A stretch of DNA of 64,000 bases from CAYOZN01 sp964408455. Its GTDB lineage: Bacteria; Planctomycetota; Phycisphaerae; UBA1845; UTPLA1. The stretch is from assembly GCA_964408455.1 (NCBI GenBank), contig CAYOZN010000030.1, positions 3,542 through 67,541 on the forward strand, written 5' to 3'. The translations under genes were made by a program, and so were the position numbers. Each line of letters starts with the position of its first letter. The first letter of the stretch is position 1. Below are positions 8,914 through 17,629 of the stretch, piece after piece. The notes under the pieces are model-generated. The model searched no databases. It saw only the letters and a list, made by a program, of their open reading frames with translations, and was not told the origin of the DNA.

Positions 8914-9115
8914 GATCGATGCTCCAGAAAAGGATGCGATTGAATTTCGGCGAAACGGGCCAGTGAATGACCCGCCGGCACCGGCCCCCCTCAAAGAAAA
9001 CGGGAAGCCGCTCGCCGCCTTTCCTGATTTGAGACATGATAGGCGGGATGAATCCGACCAGCGCCAAGTCGAACGTCGGATGTTGACGCATCGCCGCGAG
9101 ATTGGGGATGGCGGC

Positions 9116-9340
9116 TTACGCGAAGGTCGAGTACTCGGTGCGCGAGACTTCGACGCCGCTGCCGATGATCAGCAGCACGCCGGCGAATAGTCCGGCGGCC
9201 GGATGGCTGAGCAGGAAGTTGACCTGTGCATCCACATCGATCCGCGGCCAGAATGCAGCGCGATCGAAGAGCAGCACGGCCGCCGCGTACAGGAAGACCA
9301 TGATTCCGATTCCGCGAACGATGCGTGCAAACCAGGACAT
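9116..9340 (-). CDS. Small two-helix membrane protein
   Basis: 74 residues from ATG 9340, preceded by an AGGGAG ribosome-binding site. Two hydrophobic segments (about 10-25 and 45-62) flank a short loop containing RAAFWPRIDVDAQ, and a short polar tail follows. No family recognised. It is upstream of, and in the same direction as, the DJ-1/dioxygenase fusion gene, about 200 bases away, but co-transcription is not established. Confidence 0.6.
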   Translation of the reverse strand: MSWFARIVRGIGIMVFLYAAAVLLFDRAAFWPRIDVDAQVNFLLSHPAAGLFAGVLLIIGSGVEVSRTEYSTFA

Positions 9341-9616
9341 GATACTGCTCCCTGCGGGACCGCCTCCCGGTCCGGCGTGAAGAAGTCGTGCAGGCGCCGC
9401 GCCTTCGGGCACCGCCGGCGACACCAGAGGGCGTTCGCCGATAGTATGCCCTCTTCCTGGCAGCCGCCGGGCGCATTTGCGGACCGGCCGGTCTGTAGTG
9501 AACGGGCAGGTCGTGTCGGCGCGTCGATCTGCCGTGCGGCGCCTGCTCGACTGATGCAGCACGTTGCGAGACGGCACCATCGCAGCGAAGCTGCATGCGA
9601 ACACGAGGGACTGGCG

Positions 9617-9895
9617 ATGCCCAGATTTGCCGGTGATTTTCAGGGACCCTGCACCGCCTGCGACGAATACGTCGAGCTGGCCCTCGGCGTGCGAACCGAT
9701 GGGCCGGCGATCGCCATGCACTTTGCACCGGGCGGACCCCAGCCGGTCGAGCTTGATGGATTCGAGCTGGTGCTGATGCTCGACGATGCGCTCGATGTGC
9801 GATTTCGCTTCGCCTGCCCGCTGTGCGGCGGCTGGTCGGACGGACGGGTGACGTGCCGGGCCGTGCCGGAGCCGGGCGATGCGGCGTCGCGATAA
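9617..9895 (+). CDS. Small zinc-ribbon protein
   Basis: 92 residues from the ATG at 9617. Upstream in-frame sequence is arginine- and histidine-rich and looks non-coding. CTAC (residues 12-15) and CPLCGG (near residue 67) make a split zinc-binding pair around a beta-rich middle with acidic LDGFELVLMLDDALDVRF. No family assigned. The neighbouring genes give no clue to its job. Confidence 0.55.
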   Translation: MPRFAGDFQGPCTACDEYVELALGVRTDGPAIAMHFAPGGPQPVELDGFELVLMLDDALDVRFRFACPLCGGWSDGRVTCRAVPEPGDAASR

Positions 9896-9915
9896 GCCTG
9901 CCCGCCCCGAGTGAA

Positions 9916-9960
9916 GCAAAACGGCCCCCGCTTCCCTGCCGCCGCAGGCCCTCGTTTTGC
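9916..9960. repeat. Inverted repeat GCAAAACG / CGTTTTGC
   Basis: Perfect 8-base arms at 9916-9923 and 9953-9960 enclose a 29-base C-rich loop, just after the zinc-ribbon gene. It could be its terminator, although the T run lies inside the stem and no T tract follows. Confidence 0.4.
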
Positions 9961-9990
9961 GGACGCTTCGAGTCGACTGACTGACGCTGG

Positions 9991-9996
9991 TATAAT
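9991..9996 (+). promoter_or_regulatory. -10 box TATAAT for the haem-motif lipoprotein
   Basis: Perfect TATAAT at 9991-9996, 48 bases before the ATG at 10044. The best -35 at an 18-base spacing is a weak TTCGAG (3 of 6). Confidence 0.5.
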
Positions 9997-10043
9997 CCAC
10001 TGATTCGTCCGTCGCTGTTCCGTGACTCACCCGAGGGATTTCG

Positions 10044-10619
10044 ATGCGCCTTCGCGCACGCAAGCTGTCCTGGACCGTCATGACGCTGGCACTCATCGGT
10101 TGCACCGCCGCGCCGGGGTTGTTCACGCTGCCGGAGGCGCTTTCGCCCGTCCTCGGCGGGCCGTCGAACGTGCAGCCCTATCTGGGGCGGCTGAAGGCGA
10201 ATGACGCGTCCGGCGCCGAGATCGGCGACTTTCTGCTGGCCAGTTGCGGCTGCGGCGACTGGCGGGCGGTCATGAATTACGACGATGGCACGCTGCGGCA
10301 CCAGTTCAAGGTGCAGTTCTACTGCGAGGGAGAGTACACGACCGACAAGCCGATCACCGTCTTCACGCAGGAAGAGCTGGTCGGCCTGCTGGGCACGGTC
10401 GATCAGCCGGGCGGCGCGGCGGCCGGCGAGATTGTCTTCGGGCGGACGCGGCTGGGATTCGACGCGTCGCGCGGAACGAATCACGATGCCACAGCGGAGG
10501 CATGCGAGTACTGCCACGTCGGGAATGATCCCATCTTCCCGCTGCCGGAATCGCACCCGAAGCGGTATCTCGAGGAGCGGAATATCTGCCTGGAGTGCCA
10601 TTCGGCGAACGGGCAGTAG
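10044..10619 (+). CDS. Lipoprotein with two CxxCH haem-binding motifs
   Basis: 191 residues. The N-terminus has a lipoprotein signal peptide ending LALIGC, with Cys about residue 20 as the lipidation site. Near the C-terminus are CEYCH (about 160) and CLECH (about 184), the covalent c-type haem attachment motif. The second is only a few residues from the end, so its haem must be ligated by a residue elsewhere. The middle contains SCGCGDWR and no recognised domain. It is probably an outward-facing small multihaem electron-transfer protein. The family is not recognised, and haem binding is inferred from the motifs only. Confidence 0.7.
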   Translation: MRLRARKLSWTVMTLALIGCTAAPGLFTLPEALSPVLGGPSNVQPYLGRLKANDASGAEIGDFLLASCGCGDWRAVMNYDDGTLRHQFKVQFYCEGEYTTDKPITVFTQEELVGLLGTVDQPGGAAAGEIVFGRTRLGFDASRGTNHDATAEACEYCHVGNDPIFPLPESHPKRYLEERNICLECHSANGQ

Positions 10620-11002
10620 CCAGGTCATAGGGCCGCGCAATCGACAATTTTCCTGGAAAAAAATTGGAATCGCCGGCACTCGGACGGAACCAAGACGACG
10701 CCTCCATCGGGTAAACACCCCATGCGGCGCAGAAAAACAGGCGATGCAAAGCGATGCAAAGCGGAGCGCGCGTCACTTTGCGGGTGCATTTGAAGCTTGC
10801 CTCCAGTCCTGCCGCTGCTGCGCGGTCTACCCAGTAGAATAGCTCCCCGTTCCCCGCGGGCCGAGGACGAAATCCACAGATTGCACAGATGACGCAGATG
10901 AGACAGATGAGAATAGGCCGGGACAAATGGGGCACCAACCGGCTGATCGCGGTCAGACAAAGAAAAGGTGTCAGACAAAGAAAGGTGGACAAAGAAAAGT
11001 TG
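10620..11002. other. Non-coding stretch with short repeats beside transposase
   Basis: 383 bases with no supportable gene. It contains the imperfect direct series cacagat/cagatgacg/cagatgagacagatgag (about 10874-10915) and the triple 18-base repeat next to the transposase stop codon. Both are likely debris of the REP-associated element. Confidence 0.5.
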
Positions 11003-11006
11003 TCAG
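10952..11006. repeat. Three tandem 18-base repeats (GTCAGACAAAGAAAAGGT type)
   Basis: Three near-identical copies start at about 10952, 10970 and 10985. The last is in slightly altered form and ends in TTGTCAGG, so the array runs into the stop codon of the truncated transposase. They are probably part of the 3' boundary of that element. Confidence 0.6.
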
Positions 11007-11617
11007 GATTCGTTTACATCTTCCTTTCGCGGCCGCCCGCGCGGGCGGAGCGTGATGTAGAGCCCCAGGCGCGCGGCGGTCCGCGCCTTCCACGCGTCGT
11101 CGCCCAGCGGAGTGCCGCGGGCGATGCACTGCCGAACCGCCGTGGCGTTCGCCTCCTGCATCGGCCGGTTCACCTGCCGCAGCCAGTCGCGCGGCGGATC
11201 GACCGGCCACGGGCTCAGCGTCGGCCTTACTCGCGACGGCCCGCCGAGCCGAAGCGACAGGCTTGACCAGCGCCAGTCCTCGGCTCGCGGCGACAACCCC
11301 GCTCGCACCGCATTGGCCTCGACATATCGGCACGCGGTCAGAAAGTGCTCGTCCTGCTGAATCGGAAAGCACTTGAAGCGGCCCTGGTATAATGGCCCCT
11401 GGCCGATGGTATGATGATGGGCGTGCCAGCGATGGGTGTGCGTGACCTGCACCCACTGCATCCAGGTGGACAAGTCCGTCCGTCGGCCGGCTAGGACGAT
11501 GAGGTGCCAGTGGTTCGGCATCAGGCAATAGGCGAGCAGTGAGGCCGCGTCGGCTCTGCCCAGGGCCTCGGCGCGAAATTCAGCAATGTGCCGACAACGC
11601 GTCGATCGTCGGACCAT
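11003..11617 (-). pseudogene. REP-associated tyrosine transposase (RAYT), N-terminally truncated
   Basis: The open frame encodes a Y1/IS200-like transposase of the RAYT branch. It shows LMPNHWHLIV with the paired metal-binding histidines, YQGRFKCFPIQQDEHFLTACRYVEANAVRAGL with the likely catalytic tyrosine, and WRWSSL. The first ~60 residues of the family, including the usual YHV(L/T)NR entry motif, are absent. The 25 residues before the homology look random, and no frame upstream restores them. The gene is therefore probably a decayed remnant. RAYTs mobilise or maintain short palindromic REP sequences, and candidates lie 1.5 kb away. Confidence 0.75.
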
Positions 11618-11759
11618 CGCCCACCTGAGGCCAAGTCCGCATGCGTTGCGAAAATATCAGACGTGACGGGCACGGTGCGACTGTGCCGTCGGGCAGTTCG
11701 CGACGGCGTTGTTCCACCAACGAGGCGCGGCGAACTTCGCGCTACGTTTTGCCAATCTG

Positions 11760-14000
11760 CTATGCGTTTCGTACGGGGCTGACGTGCCTTTGCGGAGTGA
11801 TCTTTGCCTCTCGCGGGACATTCGGGTGTGTGCCGAGCACGTCCTCGCAGAGGGCGCGGAGCGGTTCGGCCACGCTCCAGGCCTGCCAGGGGCAGCCGCC
11901 GGGGGTATGCGGGGCGTCGCCGTCTGCCACTTCGCTGACACTCCCCAGGCCGGCCTGGCCAATGTGCTGGATCAGACCGTCGAGGAAGCGGCGCGCGCCT
12001 CCGCGAATCGCGCCGGCATTGCCATCGCGGGTTGCCACGGCGAGCCGCGCCGCCGCGTGCTCTCCGCCGTGGGCGCGGACAAAGGCAGTGATGAAAGGGC
12101 CGAGCAGCCATGGCCAGACGGTGCCCTGGTGATAGGCCGCGTCGCGTGAGGCGAGATCGCCGTCGTAGCGAGGGCGGTAGGCCGAGTCGGCGGGCGAGAG
12201 GGTGCGCAGGCCCATGGGCGTCCACAGTTCGCGCTCGCAGGTCTCGACGGTGCCGCGCCAGCGGCGCGGCTGGGCCGTATCGAGCACCGGGTGCGTGAGG
12301 CTAAGGGCGAGGAGCTGGTTGGGGCGGATGCTGCCATCGGTCGCGCCGGAATCAAAGTTGACATCGATGACATCGAAGAGGCACCCCGCTTCGGCATTCC
12401 AGAACTTTTCGTTGAAGCTGTGCTTTGCCCGTTCGGCGGCGGCTCGCCACGCGTTCGCACGCGTCTCGTCGCCGGCCAGATCGGCAAAGGTGGCCGCGAT
12501 CATGAGGGCGTTGTACCAGAGGGCATTGACCTCGACCGGCTTGCCGATGCGGGGGGTGATGGCGCGACCATCCACGAGCGCATCCATCCAGGTGAGGGCG
12601 TGACCGGGCTCTCCGGCGGCGAGGAGGCCATCGGCATCGACGCGGATGTTGTGGCGGGTGCCGGCAATGTGGCTCTCGATAATGCCGGCGACAACGGGGA
12701 ACGTCTGGCCGACGATGAAACCCTGATCGCCGGTGTAGGCAAGATAGCGGTCCATTGCGTGGATGTACCAGAGCGTGGCATCGACGGTGTTGTAGGCCGG
12801 GGGCTCGCCGTAAGGCGGAAAGCGATTGGGAATCATGCCGCCGTCCACGTGTTCGGCAAAGGCGGCGATGATGCGGCGGGCATCGTCGAAGCGGCCGGTC
12901 ACCAGGCAGAGGCCGGGCAGCGAGATGAAGGTGTCGCGGCCCCAGTCCTCGAACCAGGGATAGCCGGCGATGATGGTCTTGCCGGTCTCGCCGCGTCGGA
13001 CGATGAAATCGCGGGCGGCGCGCACGAGGGAAGTCAACAGTGGGTCGTCCGCGCTCACACTGCTTGATGCGGTGGTGCGCGAGGCACTGCTTGAAGCAGT
13101 GGCACACGAGGCATTGCCCGCGCCGCGCGAGGCACTGCTTGAAGCAGTGGCACACGGTGTGTTGCCTGAAGCAGTGGCCCACTCGTCCCAGTCGGCTTGG
13201 AGGGCATCGGCTTCGGCCGCCGCGCGAAATGCGCTGGATGCCTTCTGCCAGTCGCACGGGGCCGCCGAGGCGGCGACGACGAGCGACTTGCGCTCGCCGG
13301 GGTTGATCGTCTGACAGATCGGCCCCGGCATGAAAAGGTCCTGCGAGTGGTCGTAGCCGCGATCGCGCTCGGCGGCGAGCAGATACCGATAGTACCAGTC
13401 GGGTCGGTTTCGGAATTCGCCGTTGTGGGAGAGCCACATGGCCGGACGTTCGCCCGGCCAGCGGAGCTGGAAGCCGTCCGCGACTTCGTCGATTTCGGGC
13501 GTGCCGCTGTCGGGCTGGTGGTTCAGATGATGGAAGTGTCGGCTGGTGCAGAGCGGGCGGACCATCAGCGTAACGGGCCGGGAGCCGCGAAGCACGTGGT
13601 ACTGCACGTAGGTCGTGTCCTCGCCATCGCCCATGCAGAGCGTCTGCTCGATGAGGGCGTCGCCGGCGCGCCAGCGCCACGTCGGGCACGGCCGCAGCGA
13701 AAACGAATCCAGCAGGCGATGGCCGTGGGGATGGACGGCCTCGTGAAAGTCGTTGGTGGCCAGTTCATAAGTGAGGCCGTCGATCATGGCGGTGACGTCG
13801 AGCTTGGCGAGCAGGACGAAGCGCTGCACGGGCGGATTGATGGCGGCGACCAGGAGTCCGTGATACCGGCGCGTGAGCATCTGCGTGATGGACGCAGAGG
13901 CGAAGCCACCGCGTCCGTTGACGACCAGCCATTCAAGCGACCGCGCGGTGGAGAGGTCCTGACAACGACGCGTCTCAACGGCGGTGAGGCTTTTTGACAA
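11760..14000 (-). CDS. Glycogen debranching enzyme (amylo-alpha-1,6-glucosidase, GH133-like)
   Basis: 746 residues if translation starts at TTG 14000, preceded by GAGGG with 8-base spacing. GTG 14030 is an alternative without such a site, and no ATG is available. The N-terminal domain has EWLVVNGRGGFASASI and LTRRYHGLLVAA, as in bacterial debranching enzymes. The C-terminal (alpha/alpha)6 barrel has WFEDWGRDTFISLPGL, MIPNRFPPYGEPPAYNTVDATLW and HQGTVWPWLLGPF. It removes alpha-1,6 branches of glycogen in the cytoplasm. Around residues 275-320 a Ser/Ala/Thr-rich insert is encoded by repeated palindromes (13058-13180). It may act with the GH57/GT4 genes at 49.6-52.3 kb. Confidence 0.9.
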   Translation of the reverse strand: MSKSLTAVETRRCQDLSTARSLEWLVVNGRGGFASASITQMLTRRYHGLLVAAINPPVQRFVLLAKLDVTAMIDGLTYELATNDFHEAVHPHGHRLLDSFSLRPCPTWRWRAGDALIEQTLCMGDGEDTTYVQYHVLRGSRPVTLMVRPLCTSRHFHHLNHQPDSGTPEIDEVADGFQLRWPGERPAMWLSHNGEFRNRPDWYYRYLLAAERDRGYDHSQDLFMPGPICQTINPGERKSLVVAASAAPCDWQKASSAFRAAAEADALQADWDEWATASGNTPCATASSSASRGAGNASCATASSSASRTTASSSVSADDPLLTSLVRAARDFIVRRGETGKTIIAGYPWFEDWGRDTFISLPGLCLVTGRFDDARRIIAAFAEHVDGGMIPNRFPPYGEPPAYNTVDATLWYIHAMDRYLAYTGDQGFIVGQTFPVVAGIIESHIAGTRHNIRVDADGLLAAGEPGHALTWMDALVDGRAITPRIGKPVEVNALWYNALMIAATFADLAGDETRANAWRAAAERAKHSFNEKFWNAEAGCLFDVIDVNFDSGATDGSIRPNQLLALSLTHPVLDTAQPRRWRGTVETCERELWTPMGLRTLSPADSAYRPRYDGDLASRDAAYHQGTVWPWLLGPFITAFVRAHGGEHAAARLAVATRDGNAGAIRGGARRFLDGLIQHIGQAGLGSVSEVADGDAPHTPGGCPWQAWSVAEPLRALCEDVLGTHPNVPREAKITPQRHVSPVRNA
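13058..13180. repeat. REP-like palindromic repeats inside the debranching gene
   Basis: Four copies of a unit centred on the palindrome CACTGCTT-G-AAGCAGTG, followed by GCACACGAGG: 13058-13075 (degenerate), 13085-13110, 13133-13155 and 13162-13180 (partial). The two perfect copies are exactly 48 bases apart, a multiple of three, so the reading frame is kept. They encode CATASSSAS-type low-complexity sequence between the two enzyme domains. Confidence 0.8.
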
Positions 14001-14242
14001 GGATATTGCCCTCGCGTATCGGCCGCGCACTGTCTGGCGGCGATCGAAGAATGCCCCCGGATGTGGTGACCCATTGTAGCCCGCCAGAAAGAGGCCGCAA
14101 ACCGGACGCGGCGCTGCGCGCGAGTGGGCACGCTGAAGGTTGTCGCGCCGTGGGGCGTATGTGGATGCGCGTGCGGCTGAACTGCACGTGTGCGGATGAA
14201 CGAACTGAAATGAAGAGCGGCCGAATCGCGATTGTCGCAAGA

Positions 14243-15013
14243 TCAGAGCAGAAGCATGGCGGTCGTGATGGCCGTGCTGCCAAGGCCGAGCGCGAAACCG
14301 ATGGCGGAGGCGGTACGACCGGGGTGTAGATCGCCGGCCTTCTGACTGTCGCGATAGCCGCGGATGGCGAGGATGATGGCGATGGGGCCGAGGATCGGAA
14401 CCGGGAAGCAGAAAAACGCCAGCGAGGCGGCGCCGACTGCAACGGAAGCAGTCGCGTAGGAATTGCTGCCGCCCTGCACCGAGTGGGCGACGGCAGCGGC
14501 GCCGTCCATGGTGAACGGCATGCCGCAGGCGGTGCAGGAATTCGCGTCGACGGGCATTTGTCGGTCGCAACGGGGGCAGACGATGACCTGCTCGCCGGAT
14601 TCGATCCGCTTGATGACGGGCGCCTTGGCCCCGGCAGTGGCGTAGGCGTGCATTGGCGTGGGCAACTGGCCATCGGCGGCGACCACTGCCGGACCGGTTG
14701 GCAAACCGGTTCGGGGGTCGACCTGCGGGATGGAGAAGACGGCTCCGCAGGTCGGGCATCGGCCGAGGGTACCGCTGAGATTGCTGCGCGCTTCGAGAAT
14801 CGATGCGCAGCGCTGGCAGGTGAAAGTGAAGCGAATTCCGTCGGCGCCGGTCGGATGGTACGACGGCTTTGCTACGGCGACGGCGTTGCGCGTGTCGCCG
14901 GTGATGGTGAAGTGGCCGGAGCAATGCGGGCACGCCATGACCCGCCCCACCAGCTCGTCGGACGCGGTGACGGCCTTCTGGCAGGTGGGACAATCGATGA
15001 CGAAGGATGCCAT
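14243..15013 (-). CDS. Multi-zinc-ribbon membrane protein
   Basis: 256 residues. The N-terminal two thirds hold three CxxC...CxxC ribbons: CPTC...CPHC (8-31), CQRC...CPTC (about 66-91) and CPRC...CTAC (about 144-162). The first resembles the zinc ribbons of MJ0042/FYDLN type. The C-terminus has two hydrophobic segments (about 190-215 and 235-255) with the ILAIRGYRDSQ loop typical of DUF4190-like membrane modules. It is probably a membrane-tethered adaptor. Function unknown. It is followed in the same direction by the debranching gene. Confidence 0.75.
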   Translation of the reverse strand: MASFVIDCPTCQKAVTASDELVGRVMACPHCSGHFTITGDTRNAVAVAKPSYHPTGADGIRFTFTCQRCASILEARSNLSGTLGRCPTCGAVFSIPQVDPRTGLPTGPAVVAADGQLPTPMHAYATAGAKAPVIKRIESGEQVIVCPRCDRQMPVDANSCTACGMPFTMDGAAAVAHSVQGGSNSYATASVAVGAASLAFFCFPVPILGPIAIILAIRGYRDSQKAGDLHPGRTASAIGFALGLGSTAITTAMLLL

Positions 15014-15188
15014 GCGGGTATCTTACGGTGACCGCGGTGGCGATGAAGAGGGATGGGCGGAAGACTCGGGGACGCGAGGATTGCGAAGACACCGGCACGC
15101 GGGGACATGGGGACACGGGGATGAGGGGATTCCGGTCGCAATGTCTCCGTGTGTCCGCGTCACTGCGTCACAGTGTCCCGCATCCCGT

Positions 15189-16454
15189 TCACCCTCCCTG
15201 CCGTCCACCGCGAGCGGCCGGATCAAACGCCACCTTCAACACCCGCGACGCGCCACGGTTTGCCAGCGCGGCAAATGCCGCGCGGTACTCGCTCAGCGGG
15301 AATATGCTCGGCGTCAGTGGGGACAGGTCCAGCCTCCCCGTCGAGAGCCAGTCGAAGACGACTTCGTACGTGTGCAGCTGGCGACCATCGGCGGCCTCGA
15401 TCTGGCGGCCGTTGGCGCCGATGACCGTGAGCTCGTCGAACCAGAGCGGCGTGGAATCGATGATAGAGATGCCTGTCGTGCCCACGGCGACCAGGGTGCC
15501 GCGGGCGCGGGTCCAGCCCAGGGCGAATGTCAGGCCCATCGGCGTCCCGGTGCAGTCATACGTCAGATCGTATCCCCCAAGCAGTGCCTGATTGCCCATG
15601 CGGCCATCGAGCCGAATGGCCCCGGCGTCGGCAGCGATGGCCCGGTATCGGTCGATGCGCCGCATGCGACGCGGCTGAATCAGAACCTCGCCGGCGCCGA
15701 GCCGACGCGCGAGATTGGCCTGTGCGGCGTTCCGGGCGACGAGGGTAATGCTGTTGGCGTGGCCCAGGGCGCGAATGGCCAGCAGGACGCCGAAGGCAAC
15801 GATGCCGGCGCCGGTGATGAGAATGTGTTCGCCATCGCGGGGTCGCCGCCGAAAGACGGCGTGGGCGGCGGATGCGATCGGATCGACAAGCACGGCATGA
15901 TCGTCGATGACAGCGTCCGGCACGGCGTGCAATTGCGATTGGTGTGCGACGAAGTATTCGGCCCAGCTTCCCCCGGTGACACGATTGAGGCCGATGAGCG
16001 CCCGTGGCGGAAACCGCTCATCGCCAGGCGCCTCACAGACCGAGGGCCTCCCGGCCGCGCACTGGGAACACGGCGGATCGATGCCGCGACCGGCACAGCC
16101 GAGTGCAGGATCGACGCAGACTCGCATGCCGGTTCGCCAATGGCCGGGCACGGCGGGGCCAACGGCGTCGATAATGGCGACGTTCTCGTGGCCGAGCACC
16201 GCCGGAAACGCGGCGAACTGCTGGAGGATGGTGTTGGGGTGGTTCTTCTGGAAGACTAGTGCCAGGTCCGTGCCGCAGACGCCGCCGAGGATGGTGCGGA
16301 GTCTGACCCAGTCGGCCGCGGGTAGTTCGGGCACCGGCAACTCGCGCAGGCGCAGCATGGAAAGCGGACCGGTGAAGGCGCGCGGTGTTGCCATTCCGGC
16401 GAGCTTGCAAGCCAGCCAGCGCGGCACTGATACGCTATAGACAAGCCCCTTCAT
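15189..16454 (-). CDS. Zinc-dependent medium-chain alcohol dehydrogenase-like protein
   Basis: 421 residues of the MDR superfamily, cytoplasmic and NAD(P)-dependent. GGVCGTDLAL supplies the catalytic-zinc cysteine, and LGHENVAII the GHE motif. C-rich LGCAGRG..PPCSQCAAGRPSVC gives the structural-zinc cysteines. The Rossmann fingerprint is GAGIVAFGVLLAIRALG. The substrate cannot be read from sequence. The N-terminus is extended by about 20 residues relative to typical members, and the annotated ATG (16454) may be followed by the real start. Confidence 0.85.
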   Translation of the reverse strand: MKGLVYSVSVPRWLACKLAGMATPRAFTGPLSMLRLRELPVPELPAADWVRLRTILGGVCGTDLALVFQKNHPNTILQQFAAFPAVLGHENVAIIDAVGPAVPGHWRTGMRVCVDPALGCAGRGIDPPCSQCAAGRPSVCEAPGDERFPPRALIGLNRVTGGSWAEYFVAHQSQLHAVPDAVIDDHAVLVDPIASAAHAVFRRRPRDGEHILITGAGIVAFGVLLAIRALGHANSITLVARNAAQANLARRLGAGEVLIQPRRMRRIDRYRAIAADAGAIRLDGRMGNQALLGGYDLTYDCTGTPMGLTFALGWTRARGTLVAVGTTGISIIDSTPLWFDELTVIGANGRQIEAADGRQLHTYEVVFDWLSTGRLDLSPLTPSIFPLSEYRAAFAALANRGASRVLKVAFDPAARGGRQGG

Positions 16455-16645
16455 GCGACACTCCCGGGGACGTGCCCGAGAGTATATCGAGCCGGTTGTT
16501 GAGTGCGCGGATGACGGAATTGACGCCCGTGCGTCCTATGGCTGAAAGTTGGAAAGCGGGCAGACGATGTCCGTGGGTGGCGTCCCGACGCGGACTTGCG
16601 ACAACCACCAGATTGCGAGGCTTAACAGCTTCCTTGCGTTCGCGA

Positions 16646-17113
16646 TCAGGTGCGGCGACGGCCGACGTGAGGAACCGTCATATCGGCGACGGCACTGTCG
16701 GAGTCGACGGTGATGGCGTCGCTGGAGACGGCGAATCGGGATTGAAGCTGGCCGAGGATGACCGAAAGGGTTCGGGCCTGGGCGCCGGTGACCTGGAGGC
16801 TGTTATCGGGGCAGGTCAGCAGGACGTGGATGGTGCCGGGGTTGCGGCGGTCGTGCTGCCCGGCCTTCCAGGCGTAGCTCTGGAAGAGGCGTCCGGACTC
16901 ATCGATGCGATAGTGGAAAAAGCCGCGATCGGACTGAGGGCCTTCGGTGCGGACCACGATCTGGTTCCACGGACCGGCAGATGCCCGCAGCGGCGTGACC
17001 GGGGACATGCGGGCGACGCCAAAGAGGAGGAATGTGCCGCCGGTCATGGCGAGCACGAGGACGATGAGCGTCTTGAAGTGCCGATGCTGGTGACGCGCGT
17101 GGACGGCCGCCAT
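16646..17113 (-). CDS. Membrane-anchored protein resembling a degenerate amidase-2/PGRP fold
   Basis: 155 residues from ATG 17113, with a GGGGT ribosome-binding site. Residues 14-34 form a transmembrane anchor. The outer part reads WNQIVVRTEGP...GFFHYRIDESGRLFQSYAWKAGQH...GTIHVLLTC...TGAQARTLSVILGQLQSRF. The order of strands and helices is that of N-acetylmuramoyl-L-alanine amidase type 2 domains. The zinc-ligand histidine after the first strand is R, and the C-terminal histidine is missing. If the relation is real, it is probably a non-catalytic peptidoglycan-binding protein. This is an inference from pattern similarity. Confidence 0.55.
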   Translation of the reverse strand: MAAVHARHQHRHFKTLIVLVLAMTGGTFLLFGVARMSPVTPLRASAGPWNQIVVRTEGPQSDRGFFHYRIDESGRLFQSYAWKAGQHDRRNPGTIHVLLTCPDNSLQVTGAQARTLSVILGQLQSRFAVSSDAITVDSDSAVADMTVPHVGRRRT

Positions 17114-17629
17114 GAAACTACCCCGCCGTCGCGGGATCTCCCTGAAGATTCCGGTGTGATGCGAACGAGCTATCCAGTCGTATCGGCAGAAGCGGCCGAT
17201 TTGCGTTGGAGATTTCGCAAGGTTTTCACCGGGTCTTTCGGATATCCAGGGAGGTTTCATCAATTGGCCCTTCGCGGACGCGATAATGCCGGTGCATGGC
17301 CGGCGGGAGTCTTGTTGATGGACTCGGACCGGTTACATATGCGGAGCATTCGCCGCAGCGGCGACGCTTCGGTCCCAGAATGGGCCCGCGGGCGGGATCG
17401 GGAAAACGTCCCGGCGGAAGAGGCGGCCGGGCAAGCACGCCACGAGGGCGGCAACGCCGGACAAGCCGGGGAGCAGGGCAGACGATCCATCGTCCGGAAC
17501 ATGTGAATCCCATCCATGGGCGGCTGTGATTATAACAGAAATCACCGTAAGTAAAGGGCCGAACTGGCTCTGCGCCGCAGATACTGAGCCGTTACAGAGT
17601 CGCGCCCGCCGATGGTGTACATTGCGTTC
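17114..17629. other. Intergenic region, no gene supported
   Basis: About 500 bases between divergent genes. The open frames here have arginine/proline-rich shadow-like composition. I see no convincing gene, RNA or promoter. Confidence 0.4.

Noticed and set aside
9341..10126. Large minus-strand frame joined to the small membrane protein
   Set aside because: Only the last 74 residues look like protein; the ATG at 9340 has a ribosome-binding site and the remainder opposes the zinc-ribbon gene.
13058..13180. CRISPR-like array
   Set aside because: Repeats are palindromic, spaced by only ~22 bases, lie inside a coding frame and vary; there are no cas genes.
13197..13997. Long plus-strand open frame opposite the debranching enzyme
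   Set aside because: It lacks any family motif, and its composition is explained as the antisense of a strongly conserved GH133-type enzyme.
14001..15116. Upstream extension of the debranching frame towards 15116
   Set aside because: The frame is open but lies antisense or out of frame with a convincing zinc-ribbon gene (14243-15013) and has arginine/histidine-rich nonsense composition.
15060..15180. Purine-rich near-repeats (GGGGACATGGGGACACGGGGATGAGGGG)
   Set aside because: Short, imperfect and without pairing or conservation that can be judged; treated as low-complexity spacer.
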